Shown here: positions 14,522 through 20,797 of the stretch, one piece after another
How the letters are laid out: the number at the start of each line of letters is the position of its first letter
Numbering within the stretch: the first letter of the stretch is position 1
From: Eggerthella sp. CAG:298
Lineage (GTDB): Bacteria; Actinomycetota; Coriobacteriia; Coriobacteriales; Eggerthellaceae
Assembly (NCBI GenBank): GCA_000435675.1
Contig: FR895147.1
Coordinates: forward strand, 1-20,797
Length of the DNA: 20,797 nucleotides
Direction: 5' to 3'
Program-made: the position numbers and the translations under genes
Notes under the pieces: generated by a model
The model's input: only the letters and a program-made list of their open reading frames with translations
Database searches by the model: none
What the model was told of the DNA's origin: nothing

Positions 14522-17164
14522 CTAGGCAAGGCCAAGTTCTGCACGCGCCTTATCGAGCGCTGCCGGAATACCAGAAGCGTCCTTACCACCAGCTTGCGCC
14601 ATGGTGGGCTTTCCACCACCACCACCAGAAACGAGCGGCGCGATGGTCTTGATGATGTTGCCCGCATTGAATCCGGCAGCAACTGCTTCATCGCTACCTG
14701 CAGCAAGTAAGATGGGGCGATCATCCTTGACGCCGATGAGCACTGCAGCACCTGGCGCATCCATGCGGGAGCGTACCACGTCCCAGAAATTACGCAGCAT
14801 GCCCGGATCGCGCACATCGACCTGTGCAACGATGACCGGATATCCCGCAGGAGTGAGCACTGCTTGGTCGAGCAGCGCCGTGACATTGTCATCCGCAACA
14901 GCGTTTTGCGTACGTTTGAAGCGTGTTTGCAGCTCTTTATAGGCGGTCATGTTCGAAGCGGTGCGTTCGGAAACATCGAACATCGGCACGGAAAGCAGTC
15001 CGGCCGTTTCGCGCAGCTCAGCTTCGATACCATTCACATAAGCAAGCGCACCATAGCTCGTCACTGCTTCGATACGGCGCAAGCTCGCACCTACGCTGCC
15101 CTCGCTCGTGATCTTCACGAAACCGATCTCGGCTGTGTTGTTCACGTGGCACCCACCACACAGCTCACGGGAGAATTGACCGACCTCGACCACGCGTACG
15201 GTTTCACCATACTTCTCACCGAAGAGCGCGGTCACACCAGAATTGCGAGCTTCATCGAGCGAAGTCTCATAGCGCGTAGTCGGGATCGCTTGCATGATGT
15301 AGGAATTCGCAAGCTCTTCGACCTGCGCGATCTGTTCAGGAGTGAGCGCTTCGAAATGCGTGAAGTCGAAGCGCAAGCGGTCGGGACCAACGTAACTACC
15401 TGCCTGCTTCACATGCGCACCGAGCACCTCGCGCAATGCCGCATGCAGGATGTGCGTGCAGGTATGATTGCGCGCGATGGATGCGCGGCGCTTCGCATCG
15501 ACCGAAGCCGTAACCTCTTCGCCAACTGCGAATGCGCCTGACTCGATCTTCACCTTATGAACGGTAAGACCAGCTTCGGGAGCTTTCGTATCGAGTACAC
15601 GAGCAACGCTCTCGCCAGCGAAGATGATACCCGTATCACCCACTTCGCCACCCATTTCAGCATAGAACGGCGTGGTGGAGAGAATGATCTCGCCTTCTTG
15701 GCCTGCTTCCAGGCGCTCGGCCACTTCACCATCGCAGATGAGCGCATTCACGATAGCACCACACTCAAGCGTGTCATAACCAACGAAGCTGGTAGGTCCG
15801 AGCTTCTCGAGCAGCTCGACATAGATGCCACCGAAGTTCGACCAGGCGGCTTCTGCATCATCGGCATTAGCAGCACGAGCGCGACTGCGTTGCTCTGCCA
15901 TACAACGTGCGAAGGCTTCATCGTCGACCGTGATATCGCGCTCAGCGCAGATCTCTTGGGTGACCTCGATCGGGAAGCCATACGTATCGTGCAGCACGAA
16001 CGCGCGATCACCTGGAAGCACGTTGCCTTCAAGTTCGTCAAGCGCCTCTTCGAGGTAGACTTGACCCTGCTTGAGCGTGGCACCGAAACGCTCCTCTTCG
16101 GAGAGCACGATACGCTTGATGAGCGCTTCGTTCTCGATGAGTTCGGGATAGACCGAGCCCATAAGCTCCATGATCTTCTCAATATAGTGCGAAAGGAACG
16201 CGCCTTCGATGCCGATCGAATGAGCTTTCATGACCGCGCGGCGCAGCAAGCGACGCAGCACATATCCACGCCCCTCATTCGAAGGCAGGATGCCATCAGC
16301 GATCATGAATGTGACCGCACGACTGTGGTCAGCGATGATGCGCAATGCCAGGTCGGTAGCATCGTCTGTCTTGTACGTTTTGCGCGAAAGGTCCTCGCCC
16401 ACTGCGATCAGATCGCGCAGGATGTCCGTGTCGTAGTTGTTATCCACGCCTTGCATAATGGCAGCGATGCGCTCAAGACCCATTCCAGTATCGATGTTCT
16501 TCTTGGGCAGAGGCACGAGCGTGCCATCTTCTTGTGCATCATATTGCGTGAAGACGCAATTCCAATACTCGAGGAAGCGATCACAATCGCAACCCGGAGC
16601 GCAATCAGGGCTCCCGCAACCTACTTCAGGACCCTGGTCGAAGTACAGCTCGGAGCACGGACCGCACGGACCGGTAGGGCCAGCTCGCCAGAAATTATCG
16701 TCTTCACCGAGCTTAGAGATGTGGCTCGGATCGATGCCGAGGTCCTGCCAGATCTCGATCGTCTCATCGTCATCTTCGAACACGGTGAAATAAAGCCTCT
16801 CGAGCGGAAGACCGAGCACCTCAGTCGAAAATTCAAGCGCCCAAGCGCACATTTCCTTCTTGAAGTATTCGCCAAAGGAGAAATTGCCGAGCATCTCGAA
16901 GAAGCTCAAGTGGCGCCCCGTGGTGCCGATGATATCGATATCGTTGGTGCGCACGCACTTCTGCACCGTGGTCGTGCCGATGTAGGGTGCTTCCAGATGC
17001 TTTTGCTGCAGGAAATAGGGCTTGAATTGGACCATGCCCGCTGCGGTGAGCAAAAGCGATGGGTCGTCTGGAATAAGTGAAGAAGAAGGCATGCGCTTGC
17101 ACCCCTTCTCCTCAAAAAACTTCAAATACTTTTCGCGGATCTCCGCCGTGGTCATATATTCCAT
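14522..17164 (-). CDS. alaS: alanyl-tRNA synthetase
   Basis: Class II synthetase that charges tRNA-Ala and edits mischarged Ser and Gly. It has 880 residues from ATG 17164, the family's standard length. The catalytic domain has GRHLSFFEMLGNFSFGEYF and AGPTGPCGPCSELYFD, then the Cys-rich GCGSPDCAPGCDCDRF insert common in Gram-positive enzymes. The editing domain has HTCTH (His567, His571) and CGGCH (Cys669, His673), the zinc site. The C-terminal tail VSGGGGGKPTMAQAGG matches the oligomerisation region. The frame is open 57 bases further upstream, but 17164 has GAGAAAG upstream and gives the normal N-terminus (TTAEIREKYLKFFEEKG). It follows the AI-2E-family gene by 71 bases. Confidence 0.97.
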   Translation of the reverse strand: MEYMTTAEIREKYLKFFEEKGCKRMPSSSLIPDDPSLLLTAAGMVQFKPYFLQQKHLEAPYIGTTTVQKCVRTNDIDIIGTTGRHLSFFEMLGNFSFGEYFKKEMCAWALEFSTEVLGLPLERLYFTVFEDDDETIEIWQDLGIDPSHISKLGEDDNFWRAGPTGPCGPCSELYFDQGPEVGCGSPDCAPGCDCDRFLEYWNCVFTQYDAQEDGTLVPLPKKNIDTGMGLERIAAIMQGVDNNYDTDILRDLIAVGEDLSRKTYKTDDATDLALRIIADHSRAVTFMIADGILPSNEGRGYVLRRLLRRAVMKAHSIGIEGAFLSHYIEKIMELMGSVYPELIENEALIKRIVLSEEERFGATLKQGQVYLEEALDELEGNVLPGDRAFVLHDTYGFPIEVTQEICAERDITVDDEAFARCMAEQRSRARAANADDAEAAWSNFGGIYVELLEKLGPTSFVGYDTLECGAIVNALICDGEVAERLEAGQEGEIILSTTPFYAEMGGEVGDTGIIFAGESVARVLDTKAPEAGLTVHKVKIESGAFAVGEEVTASVDAKRRASIARNHTCTHILHAALREVLGAHVKQAGSYVGPDRLRFDFTHFEALTPEQIAQVEELANSYIMQAIPTTRYETSLDEARNSGVTALFGEKYGETVRVVEVGQFSRELCGGCHVNNTAEIGFVKITSEGSVGASLRRIEAVTSYGALAYVNGIEAELRETAGLLSVPMFDVSERTASNMTAYKELQTRFKRTQNAVADDNVTALLDQAVLTPAGYPVIVAQVDVRDPGMLRNFWDVVRSRMDAPGAAVLIGVKDDRPILLAAGSDEAVAAGFNAGNIIKTIAPLVSGGGGGKPTMAQAGGKDASGIPAALDKARAELGLA

Positions 17165-17235
17165 GGACACACTTTCTCGTGGATAGGACGAATGGAAAAT
17201 CTTTGCTTTTGCATCATACAACAGCGCGGCATGAT

Positions 17236-18516
17236 TCAGTGCTTTTGGTTCTTGCTATCAACCCTAACTGGTGCCATTTCGCCCGTTGCGTCGGCAAGCG
17301 GGTTTGGAGTATCCGAAGAATTACCCTTGAAGAAGACTCCTTCGGGGTCAAGGATAGAACGGCCAGTTCTCTTCTCAAAGTAGTATACGAAGATCGATTT
17401 GGCAGCAGCCGCAAGCGGAATAGAAAGCAGCATACCAATAAAGCTGCCGATAAATCCACTCATTGCCCAACCAAGCGCAGAGCCGATCATAAGAGCAAGG
17501 ATAACGAGCGCTGGGTGGATGTCAACCGAATTAGACATGAGCTTTGGCGAGATGAAAGTATAGACAACCTGTTGCACGATAACGGTGTAGACGATCGCGA
17601 TGATGCAAATGAGCGGGCTGATAAAGATACCCGTGATGCCCGCAAGCGCACCGCCAAGCCATGGACCGATAACCGGAATGATGTTGAGCACACCAGTAAT
17701 AAGACCGAGTGCAGCAGCACTGGGTAGGCCCATGATCGCAAAGCCAATGCCGCACCCTACTGCGATGATGCCGCATTGGATGAGCGTTGCTTTGATGTAA
17801 CCCCCTACCACACGCGTGAACGTGATCTCGAGCATAACGAGATCTTCGCCATGATTCTTACCAAGCAGGCGATAGATCTCTCTATTGAGCGCCGGTAATT
17901 CAAGCAGGATCCAGAACGCAACAACAAGCGCGAAGCCCACGACCAACAGCGTATTGGCAACACCTGAACCAACTGCAGCAACCCCCTGCGCACTCTGAGA
18001 AGCAACAGAAGATGCCCAGCTGGAAAGCGAGGCAAATGCGCTGTTCATGTATTCCTTGATGGTGGCATCTTGGAAGAATTCTGCGTATTGCTCGTAAACA
18101 TGATTCCACCACTCGCTCACTTGCGAGATGTACGTAGGAACACTTTGGATGAGCGAATCGAACTGATTGCCCACGCCGAACAGGGGCGAGAACATGAGGA
18201 ATATGCAGGCTGCAAGCACAAGGAGCATGACCAGGTAGGCCACGATCGTGCCGATCAGCCGGTTCGCCCCCCGCTTCTCCAATCCATCAACGATGCCACG
18301 CAAACAGAACACGATAACGACCGACCAAAGGATGATGCCGATAGGAATGGAAAGGATGTTCAAAACGACCGTGGTGTAATAGATGATGATGCCGCATAAA
18401 ACGACGAGCGAGGCGATGAAGAACCACCGCCCCGCTTTCATCGTTTTCAGGCTTACCTCACGATACTCTTTGTCTTCATTATCCAACGAACTGCTCGTCG
18501 GATCGACATGCTTCAT
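17236..18516 (-). CDS. AI-2E family transporter
   Basis: Inner-membrane protein of 426 residues from the AI-2E exporter family (PF01594 type), which includes the putative autoinducer-2 exporter TqsA and many members of unknown substrate. It has about eight hydrophobic segments. A central soluble stretch at about 120-185 is followed by the diagnostic C-terminal region VLNIIPVIGPWLGGALAG and YTFISPKLMSNSVDIHP. The first 28 residues are charged and the last 45 are hydrophilic, both probably cytoplasmic. The start ATG 18516 has AAGGA eight bases before it. It follows the DUF948-like gene by 20 bases, so the two are probably co-transcribed. I do not claim that it transports AI-2. Confidence 0.92.
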   Translation of the reverse strand: MKHVDPTSSSLDNEDKEYREVSLKTMKAGRWFFIASLVVLCGIIIYYTTVVLNILSIPIGIILWSVVIVFCLRGIVDGLEKRGANRLIGTIVAYLVMLLVLAACIFLMFSPLFGVGNQFDSLIQSVPTYISQVSEWWNHVYEQYAEFFQDATIKEYMNSAFASLSSWASSVASQSAQGVAAVGSGVANTLLVVGFALVVAFWILLELPALNREIYRLLGKNHGEDLVMLEITFTRVVGGYIKATLIQCGIIAVGCGIGFAIMGLPSAAALGLITGVLNIIPVIGPWLGGALAGITGIFISPLICIIAIVYTVIVQQVVYTFISPKLMSNSVDIHPALVILALMIGSALGWAMSGFIGSFIGMLLSIPLAAAAKSIFVYYFEKRTGRSILDPEGVFFKGNSSDTPNPLADATGEMAPVRVDSKNQKH

Positions 18517-18536
18517 GTTGGTATTCCTTCGTGTTG

Positions 18537-19154
18537 CTAGTTTGCGCCTGCGTCTGCGTTAGCCTTGATGAAGACCGCTTCTTTAAGATTCGCAGCCGTC
18601 CTGTTCGTTTCTTCGGCCGCCTTATCGCGCGCTTCCTGCGCTGCTTCGCGATCAGCTGCACGCTGAGCGTTATCGGCCTGCATATCGGCAACCTTCTCGC
18701 CCACGATCTCAAGACCATTATCGACATTGGTGAGCACCACGCCTGCCGTGCCTTCGGCATTCTTCACCGGACTGATCTTCTCGCGGATGGCAGACGTTGC
18801 CTTTGCGATGATACCCAGCGGCGCTTGCGTGACCTTGTCGACCGAGCTCGTTGCTTTGGAGACATTGCCCGTGATCTTGTTCACATCTTCCATGATCTGA
18901 TCGATGCGCATGATCTGCAGATTCGCTCCATCGATCGTGAGCGTGATGCGATCCATGAGCGGATCGACGCGCCCGACGATGGGCTTAGCCTGCTTGATGA
19001 GATCAGCAGCATCATCGAGCATGGGGTTGACCTTTTCATTCACGGTGTTGCGAATGATCTTGACGAGGATATACAAGAAATATGCAAGGGCCAGGAGCGC
19101 AACCGCACCAGCCAGGCACAGGATGAATAGTCCAACCGGAATGAGATTCTCCAT
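18537..19154 (-). CDS. membrane-anchored DUF948-like protein
   Basis: A 205-residue protein with one N-terminal transmembrane helix (about 6-32), followed by a long polar, helical region. Residues 40-110 contain repeated blocks (LDDAADLIKQAKPIVGRVDPLMDRI; TIDGANLQIMRIDQIMEDV) in the style of DUF948/YtxG proteins. Residues 155-190 are a charged Ala/Glu/Arg/Lys stretch likely to form a coiled coil. No enzymatic motif is visible. The start ATG 19154 follows AAGGAAAGGTG. A TATAAT at 19189-19194 lies upstream, so it may head the transcript to the AI-2E-family gene. The function is unknown; an envelope-associated scaffold is a guess. The DUF948 assignment is from overall pattern only. Confidence 0.75.
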   Translation of the reverse strand: MENLIPVGLFILCLAGAVALLALAYFLYILVKIIRNTVNEKVNPMLDDAADLIKQAKPIVGRVDPLMDRITLTIDGANLQIMRIDQIMEDVNKITGNVSKATSSVDKVTQAPLGIIAKATSAIREKISPVKNAEGTAGVVLTNVDNGLEIVGEKVADMQADNAQRAADREAAQEARDKAAEETNRTAANLKEAVFIKANADAGAN

Positions 19155-19188
19155 ATCGACACCTTTCCTTCTAATCCAAATTTCCTCG

Positions 19189-19194
19189 ATTATA
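19189..19194 (-). promoter_or_regulatory. candidate -10 element upstream of the DUF948-like gene
   Basis: The minus strand reads GGGTATAATCG in the 45-base gap after rarA, an exact TATAAT. The expected RNA start is about 28 bases ahead of the ATG. The best -35 at 17-base spacing is GACTTT, which is poor, so the assignment is moderate. Confidence 0.45.
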
Positions 19195-19199
19195 CCCTT

Positions 19200-20504
19200 T
19201 TATAGGCCTGAAAAGTCTTTCGTCGAGTAATCAATACGGTAACGTTCCCACCCTCGATCGCTCGGCGTGAAGAAACACCCGCGCTCGAGGCCATCAGGAA
19301 GATATTGCTGCTCAACATAGGCTCCAGGATAGTTGTGCGGATAGAGATACGCACCGTACTCTTCGCTGCCTGGACGATGACGATCGCGCAGATGGTTCGG
19401 CACCGCCCGCGCAGGCCCCTTCTTCACTTCGGCAAGCGCATTGAAGTACGCCTGCGAGGAGGCATTCGATTTGGGAGCGAGCGCCATATAGACTGCCGCC
19501 TGGGCAAGATTGATGCCGCATTCGGGGTAGCCTATCACCTCAGCTGCTCTAAATGCAGCCTCAGCGACAAGGAGCGCTTGCGGGTCGGCATTGCCGATAT
19601 CTTCCGAGGCCAAAATGAAGATGCGACGCGCGATGAACTTTGGGTCTTCCCCACCGTCGATCATGCGGGCAAGCCAATAGAGCGCCGCATCGGGATCGGA
19701 GCCGCGCATCGACTTGATGAACGCCGAGATGATGTCGTAGTGCATATCTCGATCTTTGTCGTAGGGCAGGCTATGCTGCGGCATGGCAACCTCGACCATT
19801 TCGCGTGTGATCTCGTGAGCGTTCTGCGCACGCGCCACATCGGAAGCGAGCGAGAGCGTAGTGAGCGCCGCGCGCGCATCGCCTGCACATAAAGTGAGGA
19901 TCGCATCGGCTGCTTCGTCTGAAAGCGTATAAGCATCGCCGAGACCGCGATCATCCACGAGCGCTGCACCAAGGATCTCGCGAATGTTGTCATCGGAAAG
20001 GCTATGCAGCTCGATCAAGCGCGAGCGAGAGAGCAGTGCAGAATTCACCTCGAAGAACGGGTTTTCCGTTGTCGCACCAATGAGCACCACGATGCCGTCT
20101 TCTACCGCATGGAGCAGCGCATCTTGCTGGGCGCGATTGAAACGGTGGATCTCATCGATGAACAGGATGGTACGCAAGTTGCGATGGACCAGACGCTCAT
20201 CGGCTTCCGCGATGACCTTGCGCAGATCAGACACCGTGCCGCCGATGGCAGAGACCTCCACAAACGTAGCGTGCGTGGAGTGCGCGATCACGCGAGCGAG
20301 CGAGGTCTTCCCGGTACCTGCGGGCCCGTAGAGAATGATGGAAGAAAGCGTGTCGTTCTCGATCGCAGCCCGAAGCCAGGTGCCTTCGCCGACCGCCTCC
20401 TGCTGCCCGACCAGCTCGTCGAGTGTGCGCGGACGCATGCGCACGGCAAGCGGCGCGTGGGCAAGACGCGTTTCATCTTCCATCTGAGTAAAGAGCGTAT
20501 CCAT
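19200..20504 (-). CDS. rarA: replication-associated recombination protein A (RarA/MgsA)
   Basis: AAA+ ATPase of the clamp-loader clade that acts at stalled replication forks. It has 434 residues, the normal length. Walker A is GPAGTGKTS (60-68) and Walker B is ILFIDEIHRFN (113-123). Sensor 1 is in GATTENPFFEVNSALLSRSRL. The C-terminal tetramerisation domain has ALYWLARMIDGGEDPKFIARR and ends near YLYPHNYPGAYVEQQYLPD, the diagnostic RarA block. The ATG at 20504 has AAAGGAG upstream. It lies 84 bases after a probable RecB-like nuclease gene, so two DNA-repair genes are adjacent. Confidence 0.97.
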   Translation of the reverse strand: MDTLFTQMEDETRLAHAPLAVRMRPRTLDELVGQQEAVGEGTWLRAAIENDTLSSIILYGPAGTGKTSLARVIAHSTHATFVEVSAIGGTVSDLRKVIAEADERLVHRNLRTILFIDEIHRFNRAQQDALLHAVEDGIVVLIGATTENPFFEVNSALLSRSRLIELHSLSDDNIREILGAALVDDRGLGDAYTLSDEAADAILTLCAGDARAALTTLSLASDVARAQNAHEITREMVEVAMPQHSLPYDKDRDMHYDIISAFIKSMRGSDPDAALYWLARMIDGGEDPKFIARRIFILASEDIGNADPQALLVAEAAFRAAEVIGYPECGINLAQAAVYMALAPKSNASSQAYFNALAEVKKGPARAVPNHLRDRHRPGSEEYGAYLYPHNYPGAYVEQQYLPDGLERGCFFTPSDRGWERYRIDYSTKDFSGL

Positions 20505-20588
20505 GGCTCTCCTTTACGTGTTCATTCTTCAGCTAGCTTACGCTGAGTCACCGCGAATTGCCACTCGTAACCTTTGGTGCGAGACCTT

Positions 20589-20797
20589 CTAGCCCTTGCG
20601 CGCCTCATAAGCGGACAAGACCACCTTTTCGAGCGTTGCACGGTCTTCTGCTGTAAAGCGGTACGTCACTTCCTGCGGTTGTGAGGGATCGCTCTTGCTC
20701 GTACGCTCCACACGAATGAAATGCGCCTCGACCGTTTTGAAGCCCTGTCGTATGAGTGCAAGCGCATAGCACTGTGCCTGTAGGCGATGCTTCTCAT
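20589..20797 (-). CDS. C-terminus of a PD-(D/E)XK (RecB/AddA-type) nuclease, partial
   Basis: A minus-strand frame enters from the right edge and stops with TAG at 20591-20589; 68 codons are visible. The first visible residues, EKHRLQAQCYALALIRQGF, contain the QxxxY element that follows the catalytic core in RecB-family nucleases. The following stretch, KTVEAHFIRVER, resembles the closing strand of such domains. A UvrD-type helicase-nuclease (AddA-like) is the most likely whole protein, but the helicase part would lie outside the window. Confidence 0.6.
   Translation of the reverse strand, partial: EKHRLQAQCYALALIRQGFKTVEAHFIRVERTSKSDPSQPQEVTYRFTAEDRATLEKVVLSAYEARKG

Noticed and set aside
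15557..17080. 507-codon plus-strand open frame opposite alaS
   Set aside because: Same antisense effect as opposite accC; alaS on the minus strand carries every family motif and no ribosome site or motif supports the plus frame.
17165..17235. T-box riboswitch ahead of alaS
   Set aside because: Only 71 bases separate alaS from the upstream gene, too short for a T-box leader, and no T-box consensus or terminator is visible.

Overview
This window is a compact run of housekeeping genes of bacterial type. Nearly all lie on the minus strand, so transcription runs from high to low coordinates. The moderately high GC, the frequent GTG/TTG starts, the strong AAGGAGG-type ribosome sites and the gene order (aroC-aroK-aroB-pepP-efp-carboxylase-accC-asp23-nusB-xseB-dxs, a Firmicutes-like arrangement) fit an anaerobic Gram-positive-type bacterium. 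My best guess is a member of the Coriobacteriia (Actinomycetota). This is an inference from order and composition, not a proven assignment. No tRNA, rRNA, CRISPR array, insertion sequence or prophage was seen, and no stretch over 300 bases lacks a gene.

In order of transcription: (1) 20797-19200 holds the end of a RecB/AddA-like nuclease and rarA. (2) 19154-12328 holds a DUF948-like membrane protein, an AI-2E-family permease, alaS, ruvX, mltG and yqeG: translation, DNA repair and cell-wall functions with short spacers. (3) 12208-7411 holds aroC, aroK and aroB (shikimate pathway), a frameshifted Xaa-Pro peptidase gene and efp. (4) 7283-2973 holds a tightly coupled block: a carboxyltransferase fused to a complete AccB-type biotin carrier, then accC, asp23, nusB and xseB. 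(5) 2921-143 holds dxs (isoprenoid precursor synthesis) with its own good promoter, then a DMT-family permease. The first 58 bases look like the 3' end of an opposing plus-strand gene.

Two points stand out. First, the position normally held by accB in the efp-accB-accC-asp23-nusB cluster is held by a 632-residue protein. It joins an OadA/5S/PycB-type carboxyltransferase to a full AccB, including the AccB N-terminal segment, an Ala/Pro linker and the EAMKLMNEI biotin site. With the abutting accC this should make a two-subunit pyruvate carboxylase (or related enzyme), and AccC and the carrier may be shared with acetyl-CoA carboxylase. Second, the pepP-like gene is broken by an imperfect 28-bp tandem duplication. 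Removing one copy restores a 406-codon frame. Smaller observations concern regulatory dyads, overlapping start/stop junctions that shape C-terminal tails, and strong enrichment of the palindrome CGATCG.
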